Assembly (NCBI RefSeq): GCF_018598185.1
Contig: NZ_JAHESC010000027.1
Coordinates: 1-64,000, forward strand
Length of the DNA: 64,000 nt
Direction: 5' to 3'
Origin: Dawidia soli
Lineage (GTDB): Bacteria; Bacteroidota; Bacteroidia; Cytophagales; Cyclobacteriaceae
Below the pieces are notes generated by a model. That model had not been told where the DNA came from and searched no databases. It worked only from the letters and a program-made list of their open reading frames with translations. This document shows positions 8,901-17,138 of this stretch, piece after piece. Both the position numbers and the translations under genes were made by a program. Each line of letters opens with the position of its first letter. Position 1 is the stretch's first letter.

Positions 8901-9321
8901 TGTGGAAAGAATCACGAAGCGGCTTTTGAAAGGGGGGCAGTGGACAGACCGACACGGTACAGCGAAAGCGCTCACCAAAGACGATATCTTGATTGTGGCG
9001 CCGTACAACGCCCAGGTCGCCACGCTCACGGAACGGCTGCCGGGATTTCAGGTGGGGACGGTGGACAAGTTCCAGGGGAAGGAAGCGCCGGTGGTGATCT
9101 ATTCGATGGCGAGCTCGTCGGTACAGGACGCTCCCCGGGGCATGGGGTTCCTGTTTAGCCCCAACAGGCTTAACGTAGCGACCAGTAGAGCGAAGAGCGT
9201 TTGCATATTGGTGTCTTCTCCGCGGCTTCTCGAACCGGAGTGTAACACGATACAACAGATGAGCTGGGCGAATAACTTTTGCCGGTTCAAAGAACTGGCA
9301 ACAACCATTGCAGACATTTAA
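5911..9321 (+). CDS. TM0106-family RecB-like nuclease / RNase H-like / SF1 helicase protein
   Basis: A 1136-residue three-part protein. (1) A RecB/Cas4-like nuclease spans about 1-230: GREHEQAF, then GIADVLL and EVYDTKLS supply the D...E-x-(Y)-x-K core. C21 with C210, C213 and C219 (C-x2-C-x5-C) form the probable 4Fe-4S staple known from Cas4 and AddB. (2) An RNase H-like (RNase_H_2) 3'-5' exonuclease-type domain spans about 308-495, with FDIEGD near 314 and YNEDDC near 481. (3) An Upf1/Dna2-type SF1 helicase fills the C-terminus: GPPGTGKT near 757, LFIDEAGQ near 864, LGDPQQL, VDKFQGKEAPVV and NVATSRAK. The family is widespread but its role is unproven; nucleic-acid repair or anti-mobile-element activity is plausible. 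No partner gene is beside it. Confidence 0.88.
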   Translation: MKYTENAFQLVATDLYGHLACPHLTQLNRRVTLGEFRSPYRNDPSLEILIKRGREHEQAFVEYLEHKGLSVINLQNQPTASTVAAMAKGIDVIVQAPLEDGRWSGIADVLLKRPGESRFGAWEYEVYDTKLSLNTRAGTILQLCLYTDLLSAMQGSIPEKMYVVKPIEGFLPDEYRYAEFQAYYRFVKGNLTRIMDGPLLDTYPKPVAHCDICNWWPVCDKKRHDDDYLSLVAGIRTLHIEELQRQDIHTLESFARATLAAPERGDKEILKRKQQQAKVQLSGRERSALEYKLLPLEKDRGFNRLPVPNPGDVYFDIEGDAFYPDGGLEYLFGYAFREKDNTATYQHHWATNRLEEKNAFEAFMGFLLQRLKAHPNLHIFHFAPYEASAVKRLASTHARYEREVDELLRADRFVDLHAIFKEALLASVEQYSLKALEQFTRYTRKLDLPDARMARKNVEAALELQEFRSLAAETVTHLEVYNEDDCMATEALHDWLEKRRETLVQEGMEIQRPVPKPQEPNENLRVQEARSRALYDALVKNIPAEGRSDVQQAQWLLAHQIEYFRREDKTVWWEHFRLQKMEHEDLLDERKAITGLVFVEAIPPKGKERLPTHKYTFPFQEIGLQPGEKLMEVNSISDTDKVGREIGTIESVVLEENAVCIKKKGATVDIHPVAVHIYDRVDPDALWTSLMELANSIIDDGLDPPRSPYRAAKDLLMSRRPRLRGGQAGAELLPEETVDQAAIRIALSLDGSILPIQGPPGTGKTHTGAKMILELIKEKKRVGVTAVSHRVIITLLEKVHELSVAEGVEVSLAHKGSRKTEYMPDWIDELDNAEKVLKSIGAGAVVGGTAWLWSDNKCIEALDYLFIDEAGQMSLSQALAASRAARNLILLGDPQQLEQPQRGAHPEGSDVAALTHLLEGKPTMPPGKGLFLGVTRRIHPGIAGFTSELFYDGKLTALPGLEAQVVSGTAAFDGAGLFYVPIEHTGNQNSSPEEVYAVERITKRLLKGGQWTDRHGTAKALTKDDILIVAPYNAQVATLTERLPGFQVGTVDKFQGKEAPVVIYSMASSSVQDAPRGMGFLFSPNRLNVATSRAKSVCILVSSPRLLEPECNTIQQMSWANNFCRFKELATTIADI

Positions 9322-9510
9322 AAGGCTTTACATACACAATGTCATGCCCTTTGTTTCTGTGGGCATTACGTATGGGATGTGAACAATTCCGAGTCTAAAC
9401 GGTCGAACGCACCTTTTCACCTGCCAAAAAGCTCAAACCATTCCTGTGACGAGCCGTTTTTCTATTATGATGCTTCAGTTGTAAAGCCGGAAGTGCTAAT
9501 GTAGAACCTT

Positions 9511-10542
9511 ATGAAGATGCCGTTCGAAATGATTTTGGTCACCAGCTGTATCGGCGCTTTTCAAAGTGTTTTTTTTGGGGTTTACCTTTTCACTATCCGC
9601 AAAGGGCGCGCGATCGCCAATGTATTACTGGCGCTGTTGTTGATCGCTTTCGCGATTAGGATATTTAAATCAGTCGGATACTATTTTTCGGATGGCCATG
9701 TAATTCCTAACCTACTGATGAACTTTGGGTTTGGCACTAACCTGGCCATCATGCCCCTGCTATGGCTCTATCTCAATGCATTTGCAAACAGAGAGTATCG
9801 GTTTTCCTGGCGCCGTGATTTTATCCAGCTGGTACCTTGTATTATTGCGCTGCTGCTTAGCCCGGTTCTCACCGATTATTTCTGGATGAACCAGAATGGT
9901 TATGCAATTTCCCTTTTGTCGATGCTGGTGTATTTGCCTTTCTGCGTGCACCTGATAATAAAACATCAAAGCTCTCTTTCCCAGATTCAGCGTCTTTGGC
10001 TCATCAGCCTGATATCAGGCGTGACAGTTGTTTGGTTCGGTTATCTTGGCAATTTCGTATTCGGGATTGTTCCCTATATCGCTTCTCCCGTACTGTTTTC
10101 CGTGGTGATTTGTTTTCTGAGTTTCCTCGCTTTAAAGGAGAGTTCTATTTTTATACGCGAAACGAAATACCAAAGCTCTTCCTTTACCCAAGCGCAGATT
10201 GATGTTTGTTATTCGCGGGTGCAACAATTGTTATCCCAGGGCCAAGCCACCCGTGACCCCGGCTTGACCCTACCCAAACTTGCCGGCAAGCTGATGGTCA
10301 CGTCGAATCTGCTTTCCGAAACGATCAACAAAAAAGCGGGCCTTAATTTCCCGGATTTTATCAACAGCTACCGGATCAGTGATGCTAAAGCACTGTTTGA
10401 AAATCCCGCGTATGATAATCAGAAGATTGCAACCATAGCTTTTGAGACCGGGTTCAACAGCCTTTCGGTTTTTAACGGCGCGTTCAAAAAAGTCACATCC
10501 ACCACACCTTCAGCTTTCCGCAAGTCTCTTAGGAAGGCGTAA
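9511..10542 (+). CDS. AraC-family transcriptional regulator with N-terminal membrane domain
   Basis: A 343-residue protein. Residues 1-210 contain about seven hydrophobic segments (ILVTSCIGAFQSVFFGVYLF, VLLALLLIAFAI, YISPVLFSVVICFLSF-type). A C-terminal AraC/XylS domain spans about 240-343: LTLPKLAGKLMVTSNLLSETINKKAGLNF is the first helix-turn-helix, and IATIAFETGFNSLSVFNGAFKKVT the second. Membrane-anchored AraC proteins of this layout are common in Bacteroidota and presumably sense a signal at the inner membrane. It lies 120 bp upstream of the molybdenum hydroxylase pair on the same strand and may control it. That link is inference. Confidence 0.88.
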   Translation: MKMPFEMILVTSCIGAFQSVFFGVYLFTIRKGRAIANVLLALLLIAFAIRIFKSVGYYFSDGHVIPNLLMNFGFGTNLAIMPLLWLYLNAFANREYRFSWRRDFIQLVPCIIALLLSPVLTDYFWMNQNGYAISLLSMLVYLPFCVHLIIKHQSSLSQIQRLWLISLISGVTVVWFGYLGNFVFGIVPYIASPVLFSVVICFLSFLALKESSIFIRETKYQSSSFTQAQIDVCYSRVQQLLSQGQATRDPGLTLPKLAGKLMVTSNLLSETINKKAGLNFPDFINSYRISDAKALFENPAYDNQKIATIAFETGFNSLSVFNGAFKKVTSTTPSAFRKSLRKA

Positions 10543-10662
10543 AATGCCCATTTTTACTACCGGATTTACACTTCCGTCAGAGGTTACAACGTTACTGGCA
10601 GATCCGGCCCCAGACTTATGCTAGTTTTGAGCGTATTTATTCGCTTAAAACAAATTATCGCT

Positions 10663-11148
10663 ATGCCCAAATACATCCTGACGATAAACAAAAAGCAACA
10701 CAGCGTTGAGGCGGATTCCGATGTCCCCCTGGTATGGGTGTTGAGAGACTATGTGGGACTGAAGGGTACCAAGTTTGGTTGCGGGATCGCCTCATGCGGT
10801 GCCTGCACGATTCACTTGAACGGAAGCCCGGTGCGTTCCTGCCAGTTGAAAATTTCCACGGTCCCGGCAACAGCACAGATCACGACAATAGAAGGGATAG
10901 GAGAACAAGTTCTCCACAACGTGCAGCAGGCCTGGCTGGAATTGCAAGTCCCTCAATGTGGTTATTGTCAATCCGGACAGATCATGTCCGCCGTGGCGCT
11001 GCTGAGAAAAACCCCGGATCCAACAGACAAGGACATCGATACTGCCATGGCGGGTAATCTGTGCAGGTGCGGAACCTATGAACGCATCAGGCAGGCCATT
11101 TATCGGGCTGCAAAAATGGAGGCTGAAGTTGTGACAAGAGATAAATAA
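10663..11148 (+). CDS. (2Fe-2S)-binding small subunit of a molybdenum hydroxylase (IorA type)
   Basis: A 161-residue electron-transfer subunit of the xanthine-oxidase family, closest in layout to isoquinoline 1-oxidoreductase alpha. The plant-type [2Fe-2S] cluster is bound by C40, C45, C48 and C60 ([15 protein letters not shown], then RSC). The second cluster is bound by C99, C102, C134 and C136 ([10 protein letters not shown] and GNLCRCGTY). All eight cysteines are present. The frame is open from 10618, but ATG 10663 begins the conserved [11 protein letters not shown]. The gene is six bases before the large subunit and certainly co-transcribed with it. It shuttles electrons from the molybdopterin centre to an acceptor not encoded here. 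Confidence 0.92.
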   Translation: MPKYILTINKKQHSVEADSDVPLVWVLRDYVGLKGTKFGCGIASCGACTIHLNGSPVRSCQLKISTVPATAQITTIEGIGEQVLHNVQQAWLELQVPQCGYCQSGQIMSAVALLRKTPDPTDKDIDTAMAGNLCRCGTYERIRQAIYRAAKMEAEVVTRDK

Positions 11149-11154
11149 TCAGGT

Positions 11155-13326
11155 ATGCTGGCAGAATCACCCAAAACAAATCGTCGAGATTTCATTAAGA
11201 CTTCAGGTCTTGCAACACTCGGTCTATTGATCGGACTCGACGCGAAGGCAAATCTTCTTAACCTTTCGGCCAACAACGCTGCGGCGCTTCCGGTAGAAAT
11301 AAATCCTTTTATCGTGATTGGCGCGGACAACACGATTACTATTATAAACCCGCGCCCGTGCATGGGGCAAGGAACCATTCAGTCAGTGCCGGCGATGATT
11401 GCCGAAGAACTTGAAGTGGATCTGGAGAACGTCACGATCATCCAGAGTGATGGCAAAAGTAAGTACGGCGCCCAGACTTCTGGAAACAGCAGCTCAATCC
11501 GAAGACTATGGCTTCCGCTTCGTAAAGCGGGCGCAGCAACAAAGGAAATGCTGATCGAAGCAGCCTCCGGGAAGTGGAGCATATCGCCAACGCAATGCTA
11601 TGCCGAAAACGCTAAAGTATTTCGGAAAGACAACGGTCGGAGTTTTACCTACGGTGAGCTGGTCGAGGCGGCATCTAAACTCAATGTTCCGCAAGAGCCC
11701 GTGCTCAAGCAAAAACACGAATTCAAAATTTTAGGCAAACCAGCCAGGCGTTTCGATTTGCATGACCGCGTGACAGGTAAAGCCGTGTATGGACTCGACA
11801 TCGATGTTCCCGGAATGGTCTACGCCGCCATCTTACATAGCCCCATGATATTCGGTAAACTTGTATCCATTGATGATTCCGAAGCGATGAAAATTCCTGG
11901 CGTAATCAAGACGCTGCCATGCGAGCGCACCATGATCTATACCACCGCGGATTCGGTGGCGGTGATTGCCTCCAACTGGTGGGCGGCAAGCAAAGGAAGG
12001 TCTGCGTTGAACGTTACCTGGGATGAAAATGGACTGGATACAACACTCGATAATAAAGAATACATGGGCCGGTGTTACACGGCTGCGAAGAAAGAGGGTA
12101 TTCGTTTCGAAGAGTTCAACGATTTTCAAAGTAAGTTCGAAACATCACAATCGAAGCTGGATCTGACGTATGAAACGCCGTTCTTGTCGCACGTCCCTAT
12201 CGAGCCGGAAACAGCAACAGCCCATGTGAAAGAAGATGGCTCGGTAGAGATCTGGGCACCGCTTCAGGGGCCGGGTGAAACACTGGAAGAGGTCGCCCGC
12301 TATCTGAACATCTCAACGGACAAGGTGAAAATTCATGTAGCATTGATGGGCGGATCATTCGGAAGGAAAGCTTATATGGATTTTATAAAGGAAGCGTGTT
12401 TTCTTTCAAACAAGCTTAAGGTCCCCGTAAAAGTGATCTGGACACGCGACGATGATATTCGTCAAGGTCCCTACCGCCCGGCATTGCTCAGTCACATGCA
12501 AGGTTTTGTGAAAGATGGAAAGATCAAGGGTTACCATCATCATATGATCGGAGAGTCGATCCTGGGACAGGTATTCAAAGGACTTGCCGACGATAAAGCC
12601 GATCCATGGATAGGAGAGGAGTCGAGCCCGAGCAATAACAAATACATGTTCATCGAAGCGCATAAGGTCAGTTGGACGAATGTCAAAACGATCATTCCTG
12701 TTATGTGGTGGAGATCGGTCAATGCATCGAACATTGGGTGGGGGCAGGAATGTTTCATCGATGAGCTCGCGCACCTTGCAGGAAAGGATCCACTGGAGGC
12801 ACGCCTTGACATTCTTGAAGACGAACGGTTCAGAAAAGTACTTACCACGCTTGCCGAAAAAACAAACTACCATCAGAAACTTCCACAAGGATCAGGTCGG
12901 GGTATTGCCATCACCCGTGCTTTCGGAACGATCGTAGCATGCTGCATCACGGCCACAAAATCCGGTCATGGTGTAAAGCTCGACAGTATAGTTTCTGTCA
13001 TCGACTGTGGGATGTATGTAAATGCCGACACCGTAAAAGCACAGACGGAAGGCAACATCATTATGGGCATCACAGCTGCGATTAAGCCGGGAATTGTTTT
13101 CAATAAGGGAGTTTGCGCGCAAAACAACTTCAACAACTATCCCATTCTCAGAATAAATGAAACGCCAAAGATTCAGGTGTACATCATGGAAAATGCGGAA
13201 GCCCCGGGCGGTGTGGGAGAGGCCGGGCTTCCACCGGTTGCGCCGGCGTTGGGCAACGCTATTTTTGCCGCTACGGGTATCCGTAAGCGCAATTTACCGA
13301 TCGACATCACCAACCTCATCACATGA
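11155..13326 (+). CDS. Molybdopterin-binding large subunit of a molybdenum hydroxylase (IorB type)
   Basis: A 723-residue catalytic subunit. The N-terminus has a Tat signal (N-R-R-D-F-I-K around residues 8-14, then a hydrophobic GLATLGLLIGL), so the enzyme is folded before export to the periplasm. The molybdopterin domains follow: RPCMGQG near 65, FGRKAYMDFI near 405, VMWWRSVNA near 518 and the active-site loop GGVGEAGLPP, whose Glu (about 689) is the catalytic base in this family. Members oxidise N-heterocycles or aldehydes, with water as oxygen source. The substrate cannot be told from sequence. It pairs with the preceding 2Fe-2S subunit; its stop overlaps a downstream short frame in an ATGA. 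Confidence 0.92.
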   Translation: MLAESPKTNRRDFIKTSGLATLGLLIGLDAKANLLNLSANNAAALPVEINPFIVIGADNTITIINPRPCMGQGTIQSVPAMIAEELEVDLENVTIIQSDGKSKYGAQTSGNSSSIRRLWLPLRKAGAATKEMLIEAASGKWSISPTQCYAENAKVFRKDNGRSFTYGELVEAASKLNVPQEPVLKQKHEFKILGKPARRFDLHDRVTGKAVYGLDIDVPGMVYAAILHSPMIFGKLVSIDDSEAMKIPGVIKTLPCERTMIYTTADSVAVIASNWWAASKGRSALNVTWDENGLDTTLDNKEYMGRCYTAAKKEGIRFEEFNDFQSKFETSQSKLDLTYETPFLSHVPIEPETATAHVKEDGSVEIWAPLQGPGETLEEVARYLNISTDKVKIHVALMGGSFGRKAYMDFIKEACFLSNKLKVPVKVIWTRDDDIRQGPYRPALLSHMQGFVKDGKIKGYHHHMIGESILGQVFKGLADDKADPWIGEESSPSNNKYMFIEAHKVSWTNVKTIIPVMWWRSVNASNIGWGQECFIDELAHLAGKDPLEARLDILEDERFRKVLTTLAEKTNYHQKLPQGSGRGIAITRAFGTIVACCITATKSGHGVKLDSIVSVIDCGMYVNADTVKAQTEGNIIMGITAAIKPGIVFNKGVCAQNNFNNYPILRINETPKIQVYIMENAEAPGGVGEAGLPPVAPALGNAIFAATGIRKRNLPIDITNLIT

Positions 13327-13541
13327 CGGAAATCAAAATCATCGGCAAATTTGCTGGCTTCCTCGACTTTGAAGCGGCATCTTATGCGGCGTCAGGGGCA
13401 AAGCCATTTTTGGCGGTACCCAGTCTTCAGCTTCTTCAATTTCACCCGGCATGCTGTAGGCTATTTGAAAAGGTAGGAACGGAGCTGCAAGACGTCTGCG
13501 GCTATCTCCATATCGTTGGCGCCGGGGTACCCCTTTTATAA
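13323..13541 (+). pseudogene. Short frame coupled to iorB, possible xdhC remnant
   Basis: 72 codons starting in an ATGA overlap with the IorB stop codon, a hallmark of a third operon gene. XdhC-family maturation proteins often follow iorA-iorB. This frame begins MTEIKIIGKF with LDF ten or so residues later, much as XdhC proteins begin. It ends in LHIVGAG followed by PLL, like the XdhC nucleotide-binding strand. The conserved middle (SSYRRPGARM, SGGCLEGD) and everything after the GAG loop are missing. I read it as a possible internally deleted and truncated xdhC, with low certainty; it could equally be a random frame. Confidence 0.3.
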
Positions 13542-13579
13542 GATGCAATCAACTGAGCAATTTTATGTATTTTTATGCC

Positions 13580-15496
13580 ATGCGTCAATTGGCAGCCATT
13601 CTATTTGCAGACATTACCGGGTACACCGCCATCATGCAGGAAAACGAACAGCTTGCCCGGCTGAAGCGGAAGCGATTTAAAGACATATTGACCGGCACCG
13701 TTCAAACCTTCGAAGGAAAAATACTCCAGAATTATGGCGACGGCTCACTGGTTATTTTCAGCAGCGCCCGTCAGGCTGTATCCTGTGGCATAAAAATACA
13801 AACACAATTACAGGAAGAACCTCGTGTTGATGTCCGCATCGGCATACACATCGGCGATGTGAGCGTGGAAGACGAATCCATCTATGGCGACGGCGTGAAT
13901 ATAGCGTCACGCATCGAATCGGCCGCTATACCGGGCAGCATTCTTATTTCCGGCAAGGTGTATGAAGAAATTAAAAACCAGGACGATATCACTACGTTGG
14001 AATTGGGGTTCTTCGAATTCAAAAACGTAAAAGAAGCGATTTGCGTTTTTGCCATTACGAATGACGGGATTATCGTTCCGTCGCGGGCTGCATTAAAAGG
14101 AAAGACCCGGACACCCGTAAACCGAGTTGCCGTTCTTCCTTTTGTCAATATGAGCGCGGACCCCGACAATGAGTACTTCAGCGATGGAATTACAGAAGAG
14201 ATCCTGAACACGCTTACCAAAATAGACAATATCCAGGTGACGTCGCGAACTTCTGTTTTCGCTTTCAAAGGAAAGAACATCGACGTGCGGGATATTGGCG
14301 TTCAATTGAATGTTGACAAAATACTGGAAGGAAGTGTTCGGAAATCGGGAAATCGCCTGCGTATAACGGCGCAGTTAATTAATGCTGCCGATGGCTATCA
14401 TATTTGGAGTGAGAACTATGATCGCAATCTCACCGATATTTTTGAAATACAGGATGAGATCAGCGGCATCATTGCCAATAGGCTCAGGGAGAATTTATCA
14501 CCGGATCACGCTGAAAGCCCGTCCCGGACAGGCACTAAAAATATTGAAGCGTATACCCTCTATCTTAAAGGCCTTCATGCTTTCAATAAACTAACGCCAG
14601 CGGATACCCGTCAGGCCATTGTATATCTTGAAAACGCCATAACGCTTGAACCTTCCTATGCGCAAGCACACGCGATGATTGCCCGTGCCTATACCCACCT
14701 GGGATCTACGGGACAAATGGTGCCCCAAAAGGCGTTTGAGCTTGTGCATAAACATGCAGATATGGCCTTGCACCTGGATGCTACTATTGCCGAGGGGTAC
14801 ATGGCGAAGGCCGCGGCGTATTTGTATTATGAATGGAGATGGGAAAAAGCACACGATGCTTTACAAAAAGCCATACACCTTAATCCTACCGCCACAAACG
14901 CCTATCAATTGCTGGCCTACTACTATGTCATTGTAGGCAAGAAAGAAAAAGCCATCGTAGTGATGGAAGAAGCCACCAAGCTTGATCCGCTCTCTCCGTT
15001 TGTTACACACCACCTGGGAAATATCTACGTTATCAATGAACGATATGATGATGCGATTCATCAGGCGGATAAACTCCTGACCATGGATCCTGCCATGCGC
15101 ATCAGTATCGAATTGAAAGCATGGAGCACCGGCATGAAAGGCGAATGGGCGAAAGCGCTACCGCTGTTTTTAGAAACACATCGCCTCACAAACCATCCAT
15201 TAAAAGGATTGATGGGTGTAGGTTACGCATACGGAAAGTTGGGGGAACGTGAAAAGGCATTGGAATGCATTCGCAAGATAGAACAACGTCAACGGGAAGA
15301 ACCCGGCGTAGTGTTAGATAACGATCTTGCGGGAATTTGGTACGGCCTGGGTGACTTTGATAGGACTTTTTACTATATCGAAGAAAGTTTAAAGAAAAGA
15401 GCCTCGACACCGGCGTTATACCTGGAGTACCCCGCTTTCAAAGAATTGAAAGTCGATCCACGATATGAAGCGTTGATGAAGCGGGTACGTGGATGA
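13580..15496 (+). CDS. Class III adenylate/guanylate cyclase with TolB/FlgO-like and TPR domains
   Basis: About 638 residues in three parts. Residues 1-165 are a class III nucleotide cyclase domain: FADITGY (metal Asp, D11), GDGSLVIF (D54) and GDGVNIASRIE (N107 and R111, transition state). Residues 175-310 resemble the FlgO/TolB-like domain common beside such cyclases (VAVLPFVNMSADPDNEYFSDG, then LEGSVRKSGNRLRITAQL). Residues 325-638 hold tetratricopeptide-like helices. The position that usually carries the adenine-selecting Lys before GDG holds Gln (Q50), as in some Bacteroidota relatives, so the product is uncertain. There is no transmembrane segment. I chose ATG 13580 over 13565 because MRQLAAILFAD begins the domain. 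It probably works as a soluble signalling or scaffold protein. Confidence 0.85.
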   Translation: MRQLAAILFADITGYTAIMQENEQLARLKRKRFKDILTGTVQTFEGKILQNYGDGSLVIFSSARQAVSCGIKIQTQLQEEPRVDVRIGIHIGDVSVEDESIYGDGVNIASRIESAAIPGSILISGKVYEEIKNQDDITTLELGFFEFKNVKEAICVFAITNDGIIVPSRAALKGKTRTPVNRVAVLPFVNMSADPDNEYFSDGITEEILNTLTKIDNIQVTSRTSVFAFKGKNIDVRDIGVQLNVDKILEGSVRKSGNRLRITAQLINAADGYHIWSENYDRNLTDIFEIQDEISGIIANRLRENLSPDHAESPSRTGTKNIEAYTLYLKGLHAFNKLTPADTRQAIVYLENAITLEPSYAQAHAMIARAYTHLGSTGQMVPQKAFELVHKHADMALHLDATIAEGYMAKAAAYLYYEWRWEKAHDALQKAIHLNPTATNAYQLLAYYYVIVGKKEKAIVVMEEATKLDPLSPFVTHHLGNIYVINERYDDAIHQADKLLTMDPAMRISIELKAWSTGMKGEWAKALPLFLETHRLTNHPLKGLMGVGYAYGKLGEREKALECIRKIEQRQREEPGVVLDNDLAGIWYGLGDFDRTFYYIEESLKKRASTPALYLEYPAFKELKVDPRYEALMKRVRG

Positions 15497-15499
15497 AGC

Positions 15500-15529
15500 C
15501 TGATCGCCGTCCCGGATCAGCGGTTTTAT
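15500..15529 (+). terminator. Weak terminator-like hairpin after the cyclase gene
   Basis: CTGATC and GATCAG form a six-base stem around a nine-base loop just after the cyclase stop codon, followed by CGG and a short T run. It fits the expected position but is weak. Confidence 0.35.
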
Positions 15530-15642
15530 ACAATCAGGTATAGATTTTATGCTACTTTCCTTGTATATTGTTAACTGTAAACTGCTTGCAGGCAGTACTA
15601 AGCGGATGCTCACATGGAACGTTGGCGGTAATGTGATAAGAA

Positions 15643-17121
15643 ATGAACATGGAAAAGAAGCACACTCAAGCCCACCGGGAAAACAAACAACAGCCTGTTG
15701 CATCTGCCGTTGCTCAACCACGGGGCAGTAGTCATTCATCTGTTCAGTCGATGGACAACCGGCCCGAAGCTGTGAAACTGAGAAAGCTGCAGGCGATGGC
15801 GGACAATAGCCTGCAGGCGAAACAGCGGGCTCCATGGCAAGCTATGGCAGCCAACTACCCCGTGCAGCAGCAAGCGATTCAGCGGAAGGAAAATAATACC
15901 GGGTTGCCCGATACCCTTAAATCAGGCATCGAAAACCTCTCGGGCTATGCCATGGATGATGTGAAAGTACATTACAACTCTGCCGAGCCGGCCCGGCTTA
16001 ATGCACATGCCTATGCGCGGGGAACGGATATACATGTCGCTTCCGGCCAGGAAAAACATTTGCCACACGAAGCCTGGCACGTGGTGCAACAGAAACAGGG
16101 GCGAGTAAAGGCGACAACGCAAATGAAGGGTATGAACGTCAATATCGATACAACGTTGGAACATGAAGCGGATAGGATGGGCCTGCAGGCTGCGCAAACA
16201 GGATCAGATCCGGTGGTGCAAGGGAAGGTTGAGCTAAAAAAGCAAAATATTGATTTTGACGCCCGGGGAGAACACGTGATCAGTTGTAAGCTACAGAATG
16301 ATAAACTGAATGTTGTTGGAGAAGATCACGGAATTTCAGGTTCTATTCGCGAACGTGAAAAAGATTATAATGAATCCATAGGGCTACCCAGGGAAGCTTA
16401 TTACGAGGAATACCAGTTTTCATATACGGACCCGGAGACCCGGGAGAGAAAGCCTGCGGATAACCCCATCAAGAGAGTCGTATTTGCAGCCGCCAAGATT
16501 TATGACGATGTGAATTTCCTTGTCGGAAATATCCGTAAGATGTACAATCCTGACAATGAGGCGGGCGATGGGGACGTGCTGAAAGAGATATCAAATACCT
16601 TGAACAATGTAGAAGACGTGATATATATATTAGTTAATGAAGATATTGGAGTAAAAGATAAAACTTTTCAGGACATCCGTCATGCATTGAATGAAAAGAC
16701 TGTTCTGGTGACCAGTGCCATCGACACGCTGCAAAAGAAACTGGAAGTCAAAAGTCGCCCCGACAAAAAGAATTTTGAAGAGCTAATCACCCTGCTGCTG
16801 TCATGTGAAAATGACATGCATGACAATGTGAGTAAGCTGAACGCCCGTGCAAATTTTTTATTAACCGGCGAAGCGCCCACCAAAGAACAGGACGAATGGT
16901 TCCGCGAACTATCTCCGGAACACATGGCATCGGCAGCATCCATGAGCCGGTCGGTAGAATTCCATAAAGCAGCCCAGGCGGAATTCCAACAGGTAGCCGT
17001 GTGGAAGGTGGGATTTGTACATTTTGACGAAATGAAAATGGCGGCAGAAGGTGATCAGGCAAAGTATCATGCCGAGCCGATGGATTCGTATAATGAAGCA
17101 GTGGCTACCTTTATGCAGTAG
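15643..17121 (+). CDS. DUF4157 (eCIS-core) protein with D-N-R-P-E leader and C-terminal EreA/ChaN-like domain
   Basis: A 492-residue protein in three parts. The leader (1-82) has DNRPEA at 38-43, two imperfect helical repeats (KLQAMADNSLQ, then QAMAANYPVQ) and a junction AIQRK at 78-82. DUF4157 follows at about 86-190: GYAMDDVKVHY, AHAYARGTDIHVA, the zincin motif HEAWH at 142-146 and LEHEADRMG, whose acidic residues may complete the metal site. The C-terminal part (210-492) has VVGEDHG near 224-230, REREKDY, then HKAAQAE near 441-447 and VWKVGFVH near 453-460. Those motifs recall the EreA/ChaN/TraB/Tiki hydrolase fold. DUF4157 proteins are associated with contractile injection systems and polymorphic toxins. 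No signal peptide. First gene of a two-gene unit, 17 bp before the next. Confidence 0.82.
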   Translation: MNMEKKHTQAHRENKQQPVASAVAQPRGSSHSSVQSMDNRPEAVKLRKLQAMADNSLQAKQRAPWQAMAANYPVQQQAIQRKENNTGLPDTLKSGIENLSGYAMDDVKVHYNSAEPARLNAHAYARGTDIHVASGQEKHLPHEAWHVVQQKQGRVKATTQMKGMNVNIDTTLEHEADRMGLQAAQTGSDPVVQGKVELKKQNIDFDARGEHVISCKLQNDKLNVVGEDHGISGSIREREKDYNESIGLPREAYYEEYQFSYTDPETRERKPADNPIKRVVFAAAKIYDDVNFLVGNIRKMYNPDNEAGDGDVLKEISNTLNNVEDVIYILVNEDIGVKDKTFQDIRHALNEKTVLVTSAIDTLQKKLEVKSRPDKKNFEELITLLLSCENDMHDNVSKLNARANFLLTGEAPTKEQDEWFRELSPEHMASAASMSRSVEFHKAAQAEFQQVAVWKVGFVHFDEMKMAAEGDQAKYHAEPMDSYNEAVATFMQ

Positions 17122-17138
17122 CAATCGAATAAATGAGT

